NCBI GenBank assembly: GCA_022766385.1
Contig: JALEPJ010000003.1
Location: 1-64,000 of the forward strand
Reading direction: 5' to 3'
Origin: Rikenellaceae bacterium
Lineage (GTDB): Bacteria > Bacteroidota > Bacteroidia > Bacteroidales > UBA932
DNA length: 64,000 bases
The notes under the pieces are model-generated. The model saw only the letters and a program-made list of their open reading frames with translations. It had not been told where the DNA came from and searched no databases. This document shows, piece after piece, positions 53,762 to 63,112 of the stretch (positions are counted from its first letter, which is position 1; every line of letters starts with the position of its first letter). Made by a program: the position numbers and the translations under genes.

Positions 53762-55024
53762 TTATTTCTCGTTCTTCAGTCTTCTGTAGAGTGTGCGCTC
53801 CGATATTCCAAGCTCCGCAGCGGCCAGTTTCCTGTTGCCGGCGTGCTTCTCGAGAGCCTTCTTGATGAGTTCGGCCTCTCCCTTCTCGATGAGCAGATTC
53901 TCCTCCTGAGGCTCATCTTCCTGATTGTCAATGCTCCTGTGCACAGGTTTTGGGGCAATGTGGGCGTGCACGGGGCTTTCGGAGAATTCGGGCCCCTGCC
54001 ACTCTGCCTCTTCCGCCGCTTGCTCCCCACTTCCGTCATCAAGATGCGAAGGTGAAGGAAGGCTTCTGGTGTCGCTTTGTTTTCCGTAAACGACAGCCTT
54101 GAGTTTGTCCACTTCCTGCTTCAAGTCAAGCAAGGCCTTGATTATCATTTTCTTGTCCTCATCGCCTAAACTGCTTTTTGTTCCTGTAGCTACTGGAAGT
54201 ATGTCATCAGATTTCTGCGGAAGATACTTCGAGAGAGTCGCGGCATTGATTTCGAGCCTTTCCGTTCCGGAAGAGAGATTCACCGATTCGAGGGCTGAAA
54301 CGGTTTCGGCAATGTTCTTCAGTTGGCGTATATTGCCCGGCCATTGATAGCTTCTGAGCAGGGCTATTGCATCGTGAGTCAGTGCGATTTTGCAAACCTG
54401 ATACTTCTCCGAAAAGTCCGAGGTGAACTTCCTGAAAAGGAGGTATATATCATCCTGTCTGTCCCTGAGGGCCGGCACTCTCACCTGAATGGCGTTCAAT
54501 CTGTAATACAGGTCTTCGCGGAACTTGCCCTGGCTGACCGCATAAACCAGGTTTACATTGGTGGCGGCGACGATTCTGACGTCAGTCTTTTCAACTTTTG
54601 ACGAGCCAACCTTGATGAATTCGCCGTTCTGGAGCACGCGCAGCAGCATTACTTGAGTGCTCATAGGCAGTTCACCCACCTCGTCCAGGAATATGGTTCC
54701 TCCGTTTGCCTCCTCAAAATAACCCCTGCGGGTCTCGTTGGCTCCGGTGAATGAACCCTTCTCATGACCGAAAAGTTCGGAATTGATGGTGCCTTCCGGC
54801 AATCCACCGCAGTTGATCGCGAAATACTTGCCGTTTCTTCTGCGGCTGTACTGATGTATTATCTTGGCAATGTTTTCCTTGCCGACACCGCTTTCTCCAG
54901 TGATCAGGACCGTAAGGTCGGTTGGGGCTACAGCTACGGCTGTCTCCAGGGCCTTGTTCAGTCCCGGATCGTTTCCGATTATGTCGAATCTGTTTTTGAT
55001 TCTCTGTAACTCTTGTGTGTCCAT
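53762..55024 (-). CDS. sigma54-interacting transcriptional regulator (AAA+)
   Basis: A 420-residue enhancer-binding-type activator without a receiver domain. Walker A is GESGVGKE, the sigma54-contact loop reads GSFTGA (from GAFTGA), Walker B is GTIFLDEVGELP, and the arginine finger region is FREDLYYRLNAI. A disordered linker (about 300-365) joins to a Fis-type helix-turn-helix (NRKLAAAELGISERTLYRRL). Absence of a sensor domain suggests control by abundance or partners. It precedes lptE by 10 bases and may regulate the envelope operon it belongs to. Confidence 0.93.
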   Translation of the reverse strand: MDTQELQRIKNRFDIIGNDPGLNKALETAVAVAPTDLTVLITGESGVGKENIAKIIHQYSRRRNGKYFAINCGGLPEGTINSELFGHEKGSFTGANETRRGYFEEANGGTIFLDEVGELPMSTQVMLLRVLQNGEFIKVGSSKVEKTDVRIVAATNVNLVYAVSQGKFREDLYYRLNAIQVRVPALRDRQDDIYLLFRKFTSDFSEKYQVCKIALTHDAIALLRSYQWPGNIRQLKNIAETVSALESVNLSSGTERLEINAATLSKYLPQKSDDILPVATGTKSSLGDEDKKMIIKALLDLKQEVDKLKAVVYGKQSDTRSLPSPSHLDDGSGEQAAEEAEWQGPEFSESPVHAHIAPKPVHRSIDNQEDEPQEENLLIEKGEAELIKKALEKHAGNRKLAAAELGISERTLYRRLKNEK

Positions 55025-55054
55025 ATATATATGATATTAGTGCAGCATTTCCTG

Positions 55055-55062
55055 CAAAGTTA
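55055..55062 (-). promoter_or_regulatory. -7 element for the sigma54-type regulator operon
   Basis: Minus strand TAACTTTG, a match to TAnnTTTG, 30 bases before the start codon. Confidence 0.55.
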
Positions 55063-55114
55063 CTGAATTGGCTTAAATATTGATAGGTCTATTCCGAAAA
55101 AACTTTAGTTTTAC

Positions 55115-55122
55115 TATCTTTG
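55115..55122 (+). promoter_or_regulatory. -7 element for the large lipoprotein gene
   Basis: TATCTTTG, a match to TAnnTTTG, 37 bases before the start at 55160. Confidence 0.6.
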
Positions 55123-55159
55123 CAAAATGCATTAAATAACGAAACAGGAAAAATAAATT

Positions 55160-56803
55160 ATGAAAAGAGTAATCAATCATTTGGCTGCAGCCTTAGTTGC
55201 ACTCGCTGCAGTCGCTTGCTCATCAGCTGAGAAAATGGCACAGATGTCCGAGAATGTCATTGTTGAGTGCAATCCGGCTGTTCTTGAGGCTGTTGCCGGC
55301 AATATTGACGCTTCACTCACAGTTACATATCCTGAAGGATACTTCCATCCAAAGGCTATTCTCGCTGTCACTCCGGTAATCGTTTACGAAGGTGGCGAGC
55401 AGGCAGCTTCCACCCTTATGTATCAGGGTGAGAAGGTTAAGGACAATTATAAAGTCGTTGCCAAGGACGGTGGAGTAGTGACTGAGAAGATTCACTTCAC
55501 CTATGTTCCGGGAATGGAGAAGGCTCATCTCGAGCTTCGCGGAGTCGCTTCATACAAGACCAAATCTGTAAATCTTCCTGTAAAGAAGGTCGCTGACGGT
55601 GTGAACACCACCTATATGCTCGTTAAGCAGAGCGGCAATATCTCTTACAAGGCTGACAACTATCAGGACATCATCGCTCAGACAGCTGAGGGCCAGATTC
55701 TCTATACTATCAACTCTTCTGATGTTCGCTCATCCGAGCTTCGCGGACAGTCTATAAAGGATTTCCAGGCTGCTCTTGACGAGATCAATGCAAATGAGCG
55801 CAAGACTCTCAAGGGTACAGAAATCGTTGCTTACGCTTCACCTGACGGTGGCGAGGAGCTCAACGATAAGCTTTCTGACAAGCGTGCCGGTTCAGCTGAA
55901 AAGGCTTGGAACAAGGTTGTAAAGGGCCACGAGGCTTCTGCGCCTGAGGTTAAGAGCATCGGTCAGGACTGGGACGGTTTCAAGGAGCTCGTCAGCAATT
56001 CTGACATCCAGGACAAGGATCTTATTCTTCGCGTCCTCTCTATGTACAGCGACCCTGCAGTACGTGAGAACGAAATCAAGAATATGTCACAGATTTACAC
56101 CGAGCTCAAGGGTGAGGTTCTTCCTGAACTCCGCCGCGCTCGTCTCATTGCCAATGTAGAGTATCAGAACTATACCGCTGAAGAACTTACCAAGCTTCTT
56201 GATGAGAACATCGACGTTCTCGATGAGGAGGCTCTTCTCCGTGCTGCTTCTCTCGTTAGTCTCGACAAGAAGGAGCCTGTTTACAAGAAGGCTGTAAGCA
56301 AATACAACAGCGACCGCGCACAGTTCAACCTCGTTGTCCTCTACCTCCAGCAGAACAAGCTTGACCTCGCTGAGAGTGCTCTCGCCAAGGTTTCAGCAAA
56401 GGATGCCGATTATCAGAACGCAAAGGGGGTGATCGCTCTCCGCAAGGGTAATCTCGCAGAGGCTGCCAATTGCTTCAACGCATCCAACACCGATGATGCC
56501 AAGGCCAATATGGGTATCGTAGATATTCTCAGCGGCAATTACTCAAAGGCTGCAGAGGAACTCAAGGACGCAAAGGGCTGCTGCCACAACACAGTTCTCG
56601 CATACATCCTCACCGGTCAGCTTGACAAGGCTGCGGCTGCTGCACAGTGTCAGGATGCTCCTGTTCAGTATCTCAAAGCTATCATCGCTGCACGCCAGGG
56701 CAAGACCGCTGATGCCAAGAGCTATCTCGAGAAGGCATCAAAGAGCGAGAAGTTTGCAAAGCGCGCAGTTAAGGATATCGAGTTCGCAGGTCTCTCGCTC
56801 TAA
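55160..56803 (+). CDS. outer-membrane lipoprotein with OmpA-like and TPR regions
   Basis: A 547-residue lipoprotein (VACSS lipobox, Cys about residue 20). The N-terminal half is beta-rich. The middle (about 170-280) has an OmpA-C-like pattern: IINSSDVRSSEL-type start, then GTEIVAYASPDGGEELNDKL with SDKRA. The C-terminal 200 residues are tetratricopeptide-like (ANYRKGNLAEAANCFNAS-type units, ILSGNYSKAAEEL). Codon use is strongly biased to a small set, more so than its neighbours and like the ribosomal genes, pointing to high expression. Similar proteins are abundant in Bacteroidales outer membranes; exact role unknown. Confidence 0.75.
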   Translation: MKRVINHLAAALVALAAVACSSAEKMAQMSENVIVECNPAVLEAVAGNIDASLTVTYPEGYFHPKAILAVTPVIVYEGGEQAASTLMYQGEKVKDNYKVVAKDGGVVTEKIHFTYVPGMEKAHLELRGVASYKTKSVNLPVKKVADGVNTTYMLVKQSGNISYKADNYQDIIAQTAEGQILYTINSSDVRSSELRGQSIKDFQAALDEINANERKTLKGTEIVAYASPDGGEELNDKLSDKRAGSAEKAWNKVVKGHEASAPEVKSIGQDWDGFKELVSNSDIQDKDLILRVLSMYSDPAVRENEIKNMSQIYTELKGEVLPELRRARLIANVEYQNYTAEELTKLLDENIDVLDEEALLRAASLVSLDKKEPVYKKAVSKYNSDRAQFNLVVLYLQQNKLDLAESALAKVSAKDADYQNAKGVIALRKGNLAEAANCFNASNTDDAKANMGIVDILSGNYSKAAEELKDAKGCCHNTVLAYILTGQLDKAAAAAQCQDAPVQYLKAIIAARQGKTADAKSYLEKASKSEKFAKRAVKDIEFAGLSL

Positions 56804-56855
56804 TGGGAACATTTGGCTGCAGTGCGGCCATTGAGACAGAACTCCAGTAGTTCAT

Positions 56856-56889
56856 GAAGGCGACCAATAAGTGATTATTGGCCGCCTTC
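56856..56889. repeat. hairpin repeat, copy 1 (bidirectional terminator)
   Basis: GAAGGCG-A-CCAATAA (56856-56870) pairs with TTATTGG-C-CGCCTTC (56875-56889) around a GTGA loop: 14 pairs with one A.C mismatch. A near-identical copy lies at 60576-60609. It follows the lipoprotein gene and probably terminates it. Confidence 0.8.
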
Positions 56890-56999
56890 TTCGTATATGG
56901 ATGACGCCAGCCGTGGGTGGCACATCCCTTGGAGGCTATATAGCGGAAAAAGGGGATATAAGTCTAAGGCTTATTAGTCAATCTCTTTTATATGTACGA

Positions 57000-57031
57000 T
57001 TTGGAATTGTCAGAAATAATTAGTACATTTG
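57000..57031 (+). promoter_or_regulatory. str operon promoter (-33 and -7)
   Basis: TTTG at 57000-57003 and TACATTTG at 57024-57031, with 20 bases between: the full Bacteroidetes consensus arrangement. Transcription would start near 57038, at the base of a CCCCAAAATTGGGG hairpin (57036-57049) in the leader. Confidence 0.75.
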
Positions 57032-57082
57032 CAGTCCCCAAAATTGGGGCTAAGAACATAAATTAAAGATTTACAATCATTT

Positions 57083-57466
57083 ATGCCAACAATTCAACAG
57101 TTAGTTCGCAAAGGACGCGAGGTTATTGAGGTAAAGTCAAAATCTCGTGCGTTGGATGCTTGTCCTCAGAAGAGGGGCGTATGTCTTCGCGTGTATACCA
57201 CTACACCTAAGAAGCCTAACTCAGCTATGCGTAAGGTAGCTCGTGTACGCCTTTCAAACTCCAAGGAGGTCAATGCATACATCCCAGGCGAGGGCCACAA
57301 CCTCCAGGAGCACTCAATCGTGCTTGTACGCGGTGGTCGTGTAAAGGACCTTCCTGGTGTTCGTTACCACATCCTTAGAGGAGCTTTGGATACTGCAGGT
57401 GTAGAGGGAAGAACACAGTCACGTTCACTCTACGGAGCCAAGAGGCCAAAGAAGTCTAAGAAGTAA
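57083..57466 (+). CDS. rpsL: ribosomal protein S12
   Basis: Decoding-centre protein of the 30S subunit. 127 residues beginning [13 protein letters not shown]; the accuracy loop [19 protein letters not shown] and the [11 protein letters not shown] motif are intact, with Lys at the usual streptomycin-sensitive positions. First gene of the str operon. Confidence 0.99.
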   Translation: MPTIQQLVRKGREVIEVKSKSRALDACPQKRGVCLRVYTTTPKKPNSAMRKVARVRLSNSKEVNAYIPGEGHNLQEHSIVLVRGGRVKDLPGVRYHILRGALDTAGVEGRTQSRSLYGAKRPKKSKK

Positions 57467-57497
57467 TCATTTTTAATTACCTAATTTTTTTCAAACA

Positions 57498-57974
57498 ATG
57501 AGAAAATCGAAGCCTAAGAAGAGGATTCTACTTCCAGATCCTAAGTTCCACGATGTCGAGGTTACCCGCTTCGTGAACAATCTTATGTTGCAGGGAAAGA
57601 AGAGTATCGCGTATTCAATTTTTTACGATGCCATTGATATGGTAGGCGAGAAGATGAAAGATTCTGACAAGGCTCCTCTAGATATTTGGAGGAAGGCTCT
57701 CGAGAACGTTACTCCTCAGATTGAGGTTAAGTCACGTCGTATCGGTGGAGCTAACTTCCAGGTGCCTACAGAGTTGAGACCGGAGAGAAAAGTTTCACTT
57801 TCAATGAAGAACATGATCAACTTCGCCCGCAAACGTTCCGGCCGCTCTATGGCAGAAAAGCTCTGTGCAGAGATCGTTGCAGCATACAACAATGAAGGTG
57901 GTGCATATAAGAGAAAAGAGGATATGCACAGAATGGCTGAGGCTAACAAGGCCTTCGCTCATTTTCGTTTCTAA
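57498..57974 (+). CDS. rpsG: ribosomal protein S7
   Basis: Nucleates the 30S head. 158 residues, [19 protein letters not shown] start, with [20 protein letters not shown] and the C-terminal [15 protein letters not shown]. Standard length, 31 bases after rpsL. Confidence 0.99.
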   Translation: MRKSKPKKRILLPDPKFHDVEVTRFVNNLMLQGKKSIAYSIFYDAIDMVGEKMKDSDKAPLDIWRKALENVTPQIEVKSRRIGGANFQVPTELRPERKVSLSMKNMINFARKRSGRSMAEKLCAEIVAAYNNEGGAYKRKEDMHRMAEANKAFAHFRF

Positions 57975-57986
57975 TTTTGTGTGCAA

Positions 57987-60098
57987 ATGGCAAAAAGAGA
58001 TCTTAAATACACGAGAAACATCGGCATCATGGCTCACATCGATGCCGGCAAGACTACTACTTCTGAACGTATTCTATACTACACCGGTAAGACTCATAAG
58101 ATTGGTGAAGTTCATGAGGGCGCTGCCACTATGGACTGGATGGTTCAGGAGCAGGAGAGAGGTATCACCATCACTTCTGCCGCTACCACAGCATTCTGGC
58201 ATTACAACAACGAAACCTATCAGATCAACCTTATTGATACTCCGGGACACGTTGACTTCACTGTCGAGGTTGAAAGATCGCTTCGCGTACTTGATGGTAC
58301 CGTGGCTACTTTCTGCGCGGTAGGCCGTGTACAGCCTCAGTCTGAGACCGTTTGGCGTCAGGCTGACAAGTATGGAGTCCCTAAGATTGCATATGTAAAC
58401 AAGATGGACCGTGTCGGCGCTGACTTCCTTGCGGTTGTTAACGAGATTCACGACAAGCTTGGTGCAAATGCAGTTCCTATCTGCCTCCCTATCGGAGCAG
58501 AGGACAAGTTCCAGGGTATTGTTGACCTTCTTTCCAGAAAGGCTTATTTCTATGATACTACCGACAATCTCGTAAACTATGAGCTTAAGGATGTTCCTGA
58601 GTCTATGGTAAATGAGGTTGAGGAGTGGAGAAACAAACTTATCGAGGCAGCTGCCGAGTGCGATGAGGCCCTTATGGAGAAATTCTTCGAGGACCCAGAT
58701 TCAATCTCTGACGAGGAGGTTATCGCTGCTATCAGAAAGGGTACCATTGCAATGCAGATTGTTCCTGCTTGCTGCGGTTCATCTTTCAAGAACAAGGGCG
58801 TGCAGTTCCTTCTTGACAGCGTTATGCGTTACCTCCCTTCTCCGCTCGACAAGGGCTCAGTAAAGGGTGTCGATCCTTCAACAGGAGACGAAACTGAGCG
58901 TCAGCCATCTGCATCGGAGCCGTTCAGCGCACTCGTATTCAAGATTGCAACCGATCCTTTCGTTGGCCGTCTTGCTTTCCTCAGGGCATACTCAGGACAT
59001 CTTGATGCAGGTTCTTACGTCCTCAATGTAAGATCAGGCAAGAAAGAGAGAGTAGCTCGTCTGTATCAGATGCACTCTAACCATCAGAACCCTATCGAGT
59101 TTGTTGAGGCAGGAGACATCTGCGCAGCAGTAGGATTCAAGGACCTCAGAACAGGTGATACCATCTGCGATGAGAGCCATCCTATCACTCTCGAGTCTAT
59201 GGAGTTCCCTGATCCTGTTATTGGAATCGCAGTTGAGCCTAAGACCCAGAAGGATCTTGACAAACTCGGAATCGCTCTTGCCAAGCTTGCTGAGGAGGAT
59301 CCTACCTTCACAGTCAAGTCTGACAATGAGACAGGTCAGACCGTTATCAGCGGTATGGGTGAGCTTCATCTCGACATCATCGTTGACCGTCTCCGCCGTG
59401 AGTTCAATATCGAAATCAACCAGGGTGCGCCTCAGGTTAACTACAAGGAGGCTATCACAACTTCTATCCAGCATCGTGAGGTGTTCAAGAAGCAGACCGG
59501 TGGTCGCGGTAAGTTCGCTGATATCATTGTAGAAATCGGCCCGGCAGACGAGAACGTAACAGGTCTTCAGTTTGACAATCAGGTCAAGGGAGGTAACATC
59601 CCTAAGGAGTACATCCCTTGCATCCAGAAGGGTTTTGAATCCGCTATGTCAAATGGTTGCCTCGCAGGATATGAGGTTCCTTCACTTAAAGTAACCGTTC
59701 TTGATGGTTCATTCCATCCGGTTGACTCAGACCAGCTCTCATTCGAGCTTTGTGCACGTATGGCATTCCGTCACGCTTGTCCTAAGTGCCATCCGGTAAT
59801 CCTTGAGCCTATTATGAATCTTGAGGTGGTTACACCTGAGGATTATATGGGAGACATTGTCGGCGATCTCAACCGTAGAAGGGGTCAGATCGTAGCTATG
59901 GACACCACTGCAAACGGTGCAAGAATCGTCAAGGCTTTTGTTCCGCTTTCTGAACAGTTCGGTTACGTAACAGTCCTTAGAACACTTTCTTCAGGACGTG
60001 CTACAAGTACTATGTCTTTCGACCATTATTCAGAGGTTCCTGCAGCTATGGCTAAGGAAATCGTCGAGAAGAGTGGTTATAAGGCCAGCGAGGAATAA
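57987..60098 (+). CDS. fusA: elongation factor G
   Basis: GTPase that drives translocation. Start at ATG 57987 ([13 protein letters not shown]), 703 residues. G1 is [12 protein letters not shown], switch II is [10 protein letters not shown]4 is NKMD, and domains II-V are complete, including HRE-like [16 protein letters not shown]. It follows rpsG by 12 bases. Confidence 0.99.
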   Translation: MAKRDLKYTRNIGIMAHIDAGKTTTSERILYYTGKTHKIGEVHEGAATMDWMVQEQERGITITSAATTAFWHYNNETYQINLIDTPGHVDFTVEVERSLRVLDGTVATFCAVGRVQPQSETVWRQADKYGVPKIAYVNKMDRVGADFLAVVNEIHDKLGANAVPICLPIGAEDKFQGIVDLLSRKAYFYDTTDNLVNYELKDVPESMVNEVEEWRNKLIEAAAECDEALMEKFFEDPDSISDEEVIAAIRKGTIAMQIVPACCGSSFKNKGVQFLLDSVMRYLPSPLDKGSVKGVDPSTGDETERQPSASEPFSALVFKIATDPFVGRLAFLRAYSGHLDAGSYVLNVRSGKKERVARLYQMHSNHQNPIEFVEAGDICAAVGFKDLRTGDTICDESHPITLESMEFPDPVIGIAVEPKTQKDLDKLGIALAKLAEEDPTFTVKSDNETGQTVISGMGELHLDIIVDRLRREFNIEINQGAPQVNYKEAITTSIQHREVFKKQTGGRGKFADIIVEIGPADENVTGLQFDNQVKGGNIPKEYIPCIQKGFESAMSNGCLAGYEVPSLKVTVLDGSFHPVDSDQLSFELCARMAFRHACPKCHPVILEPIMNLEVVTPEDYMGDIVGDLNRRRGQIVAMDTTANGARIVKAFVPLSEQFGYVTVLRTLSSGRATSTMSFDHYSEVPAAMAKEIVEKSGYKASEE

Positions 60099-60131
60099 AT
60101 AGTAACAAACAATTGGTAAAAAGATAGAGAT

Positions 60132-60437
60132 ATGAGTCAGAAAATCAGAATTAAGCTCAAATCTTTCGATCATATGCTTGTTGACAAATCAGCTGCTAAG
60201 ATCGTAGAAACAGTGAAGGCTACCAATGCTAAGGTAAACGGTCCTATTCCGCTTCCTACCAACAAGAAGATTTTCACTGTCAACCGTTCTACTTTCGTAA
60301 ACAAGAAGTCACGCGAGCAGTTCGAACTTGATTCTTACCGTAGACTTCTCGATATCGAGGACTCAAACGCTAAGACCGTTGATGCTCTCATGAAACTCGA
60401 GTTGCCTTCAGGAGTTGAGGTAGAAATTAAGATATAA
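60132..60437 (+). CDS. rpsJ: ribosomal protein S10
   Basis: 30S head protein and NusG partner. 101 residues: [20 protein letters not shown] and the [20 protein letters not shown] core. In most bacteria rpsJ is directly followed by rplC; here a promoter and a tRNA follow instead. Confidence 0.98.
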   Translation: MSQKIRIKLKSFDHMLVDKSAAKIVETVKATNAKVNGPIPLPTNKKIFTVNRSTFVNKKSREQFELDSYRRLLDIEDSNAKTVDALMKLELPSGVEVEIKI

Positions 60438-60451
60438 TCGAAATTTTTTAT

Positions 60452-60481
60452 TATATTTGCAGGGACGGATATGTTCCGTCC
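60452..60481 (+). promoter_or_regulatory. tRNA promoter (-7) and leader hairpin
   Basis: TATATTTG at 60452-60459 matches TAnnTTTG. Directly after it GGACGGA (60463-60469) pairs with TCCGTCC (60475-60481), so the precursor tRNA would begin with a stable hairpin. Confidence 0.6.
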
Positions 60482-60491
60482 TTGTAAATCC

Positions 60492-60565
60492 GGTCCCATA
60501 GCTCAGTTGGTTAGAGCACCTGACTCATAATCAGGGAGTCGCAGGATCATGCCCTGCTGGGACCA
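60492..60565 (+). tRNA. tRNA with CAT anticodon (elongator Met, or Ile2)
   Basis: Acceptor GGTCCCA/TGGGACC with discriminator A, D arm GCTC/GAGC, anticodon stem CCTGA/TCAGG with loop CTCATAA, T stem GCAGG/CCTGC. The paired first base pair rules out an initiator. The T loop is ATCATGC rather than TTCRANY. CCA is not encoded. Sequence alone does not decide between Met and lysidine-modified Ile. Confidence 0.9.
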
Positions 60566-60575
60566 CGCTTCCAAG

Positions 60576-60609
60576 GAAAGCGACCGATAAGTGATTATTG
60601 GCCGCTTTC
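60576..60609. repeat. hairpin repeat, copy 2 (bidirectional terminator)
   Basis: GAAAGCG-A-CCGATAA (60576-60590) pairs with TTATTGG-C-CGCTTTC (60595-60609) around GTGA. Against copy 1, a G-C pair has become A-T on both arms, and one A-T has become G.T. It terminates the tRNA transcript. The rest of 60610-60723 shows no feature. Confidence 0.8.
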
Positions 60610-60723
60610 GTCATTTATATATCTGTTTCGAAGGCTCTACGGCTTGTCTGCAAGCTGCTTTTTCGAATGGAGAAGTGCCACCACATCCCGCCCGCAGCAG
60701 CAAAGCCGCAGCAACTCCTTGGC

Positions 60724-61497
60724 TTAAAGCTTAAAGCTTGGCATCAGCTGTAGTTTGTGCAGGTTGGCACGATGCATACGTTCGATTTTGTCCACCTTTA
60801 AACCCTCTTCAGGATTGTTGTGCACATAACCTTCCGGAACTTTCCCGCAGCGTATGTACTCGTCCAGTTCAGCATAGGTGAAGCCTATCTTCACCTCGTC
60901 AGGACAGCTGTGAGGCAAGCCGTCGTCAGGTGTTTTGTGAACCCATTCATATGGAAGACCCAGATAGTCTCCAATTGCCAATACTTCCGTTACTGTCAGA
61001 TTGGCGAGGATTGAAAAGTCTCCTGCACCGTCCCCGAATTTGGTGGCATAGCCTATATAGTCTTCAGAAAGATTGCAGGTGTTCAGAACTCTGGCGTTGT
61101 TGCTTTGGCCTATGGCATAGAGAGTCGTCATACGGACTCTCGGTGGAATATTGGTGATGCTGGCGTGGCTGAGTTCTGCCCCGGCCTCGGAAATTGCCGC
61201 AATGAGCTCACTGCACGCCTTACCGATATTGACTGTGTACATCTTGATGCCGAGGGCGGCGCATATCCTGTCCGCCTCATTCAGCGACTGGTTTCCTTGG
61301 GGCATTGACACTCCGATAACACGCTCCGGACCGATTGCCCTGGCGAGTATAGCTGCAGAGACAGTGGAGTCCTTGCCACCGCTCATTCCCAAAACAGCCT
61401 TGCTTTCAGCACCTGCCTGAGCAAAATAGTCTTTTACCCATTCGATGACCGCTTCAGCCGTTTTGGCTGCATCGAAAACATAGTCTTTTCTTTCCAT
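60724..61497 (-). CDS. nadE: NAD+ synthetase (ammonia-dependent type)
   Basis: Last step of NAD synthesis. Start at 61497 (MERKDYVFDAAKTAEAV), 257 residues; no glutaminase domain, so ammonia is the likely nitrogen donor. The P-loop is GMSGGKDSTVSAA, with QGNQSLNEAD, NLSEDYIGYATKFGDGAGDF and PDDGLPHSCPDEVKIGF. The gene stands alone with its own promoter. Confidence 0.95.
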   Translation of the reverse strand: MERKDYVFDAAKTAEAVIEWVKDYFAQAGAESKAVLGMSGGKDSTVSAAILARAIGPERVIGVSMPQGNQSLNEADRICAALGIKMYTVNIGKACSELIAAISEAGAELSHASITNIPPRVRMTTLYAIGQSNNARVLNTCNLSEDYIGYATKFGDGAGDFSILANLTVTEVLAIGDYLGLPYEWVHKTPDDGLPHSCPDEVKIGFTYAELDEYIRCGKVPEGYVHNNPEEGLKVDKIERMHRANLHKLQLMPSFKL

Positions 61498-61518
61498 AAT
61501 ACAAACTGTTAAATCATA

Positions 61519-61526
61519 CAAATATA
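61519..61526 (-). promoter_or_regulatory. -7 element for nadE
   Basis: Minus strand TATATTTG, a match to TAnnTTTG, 21 bases before the start codon. Confidence 0.6.
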
Positions 61527-61592
61527 GCATAACTATACTTTTCCCCGAACATTTACTTGCGTGAATGTAGCTGATGCAAAGGAAGTATTGCC

Positions 61593-61600
61593 TATCTTTG
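61593..61600 (+). promoter_or_regulatory. -7 element for the GltD-type gene
   Basis: TATCTTTG, a match to TAnnTTTG, 66 bases before the ATG at 61667. Confidence 0.6.
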
Positions 61601-61666
61601 TATTAAAAATGTAAGCGGGCTGGACGAGCAGACTTAGAGCCTGACCCCTTGAAGATTATTGAAGAA

Positions 61667-63031
61667 ATGAAAAGTTTTGCTGAAGTAAACGAAAGCTACA
61701 CCCTCGCAGAAGCCATACAGGAAGCTCAACGCTGCCTCAGGTGCAAGGTGCCGCAGTGCAAGCAGGGCTGTCCCATCAACAACGATATTCCCGATTGGAT
61801 TCACGAACTGCGTAAAGGCAATCTTGGCAATGCCATCCATATCATCCGCGCGAAGAGCAATCTGCCTGCGGTCTGCGGCCGTGTCTGCGGTCACGAAAGG
61901 CAATGTGAAGGCGCCTGCGTTCTGAATAAGAGCGGCAAGCACATCAATATAGGAAAGCTTGAGCGCTTTGTTGCGGATTTTGATGCCGAGGCTCATCTCA
62001 CCCACGAGAATATGGCCCCCAAAACCCGCGGCCGCATTGCCGTAATAGGTTCGGGTCCGGCAGGAATTACTGTCGCCGGTGACCTTGCTCGTGCCGGTTT
62101 CGCTGTCGAAATATTCGAGCTGGAGCCTGAACCGGGAGGAATGCTGATGTACGGCATCCCCGAGTATCGCCTACCAAAAGAAGTGGTGCGCCGCGAAATC
62201 CATCATATAGAAGAACTTGGAGTGATTATCCATTGCAATATACACGTGGGTCTCGATTTCACCGTCGATGATCTTTTTGCTCGCGGCTTCGATGCCGTTT
62301 TTCTGGGAATCGGTGCGGGCAAACCGGGAGAACTAGATGTGCCCGTGCGTGTTGACGGCTCCCATGAGATCCTGAGCAGCGCTAATGGAATGCTTGACGT
62401 TCGCCACGCCGCCAATTTCCTGCGCCGTGTTATGCTCTACCGTATGGGCATGATAGGGGAGGACGAATTGGATGTCAGAGAGGGCGACAGCGTCTATATT
62501 GTAGGCTGTGGCAATACCGCAATCGATGCGGCCCGTTCAGCCCTCCGCTTAGGCGCGAAAATGGTTGAAATCGTGTATCGCAAGGACATTGAGCGTATGC
62601 CGGCCCTCCGCTCCGAGTACGAAGATGCCATTAAGGAAGGCGTGCGCTTCAGATGGCTGTCGCAAATCGTAGAAATGAGGGTAGATGGGACCAAGCATCT
62701 GCGCGAAATTGTTGTTGAGAGCTCCAGTGCCGATGGCAATGAGATCGTGCGCGAGACTCTTCCTGCAGATAGAGTGCTGATGGCTGTGGGTGCAAAGCCT
62801 TCCACCCGCATTGCCAACACAACTGAAGGCCTGATGGCCGATGAGAAGGGCTTCATCCCGACCAGAGAACTGCCTTATGGAATGACCTCGCGCAAGGGAG
62901 TTTTCGCAGGAGGCGATGTTGCGAACCGACAGGCAACAGTTGTGCATGCAATGAGGGATGCTAAGATGGTTGCCGAAGGCATTGCCAAATATGTCGATGC
63001 AATCAAACTCCTCGAAAGCATAAATAAATGA
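61667..63031 (+). CDS. GltD-type NAD(P)-dependent oxidoreductase (glutamate synthase small-subunit family)
   Basis: FAD/iron-sulfur electron-transfer subunit. Start at 61667 (MKSFAEVNESYTLAEA), 454 residues. The N-terminal domain has cysteine clusters for two 4Fe-4S centres (CLRCKVPQCKQGCP and CGRVCGHERQCEGAC). The FAD site is IGSGPAGITVAGDLA, and the NADPH fold VGCGNTAIDAARSALRLGA. The product ends FAGGDVANRQATVVHAMRDAK. No large subunit (gltB) or NfnA partner is adjacent, so it may serve as a stand-alone or NfnB/SudB-like subunit. A bidirectional terminator follows. Confidence 0.88.
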   Translation: MKSFAEVNESYTLAEAIQEAQRCLRCKVPQCKQGCPINNDIPDWIHELRKGNLGNAIHIIRAKSNLPAVCGRVCGHERQCEGACVLNKSGKHINIGKLERFVADFDAEAHLTHENMAPKTRGRIAVIGSGPAGITVAGDLARAGFAVEIFELEPEPGGMLMYGIPEYRLPKEVVRREIHHIEELGVIIHCNIHVGLDFTVDDLFARGFDAVFLGIGAGKPGELDVPVRVDGSHEILSSANGMLDVRHAANFLRRVMLYRMGMIGEDELDVREGDSVYIVGCGNTAIDAARSALRLGAKMVEIVYRKDIERMPALRSEYEDAIKEGVRFRWLSQIVEMRVDGTKHLREIVVESSSADGNEIVRETLPADRVLMAVGAKPSTRIANTTEGLMADEKGFIPTRELPYGMTSRKGVFAGGDVANRQATVVHAMRDAKMVAEGIAKYVDAIKLLESINK

Positions 63032-63049
63032 TTTATCCTTCGCAAAAAA

Positions 63050-63090
63050 AGAGGCTGAGCTTTAAGTCCTTTGACTTTTAGCCAGCCTCT
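63050..63090. terminator. bidirectional terminator between convergent genes
   Basis: AGAGGCTG (63050-63057) pairs with CAGCCTCT (63083-63090), with an A-run on one side and a T-rich run on the other. It separates the GltD-type gene from the convergent lipoprotein gene. Confidence 0.75.
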
Positions 63091-63112
63091 CTTTCATTGT
63101 GTCAGGGAAGGA

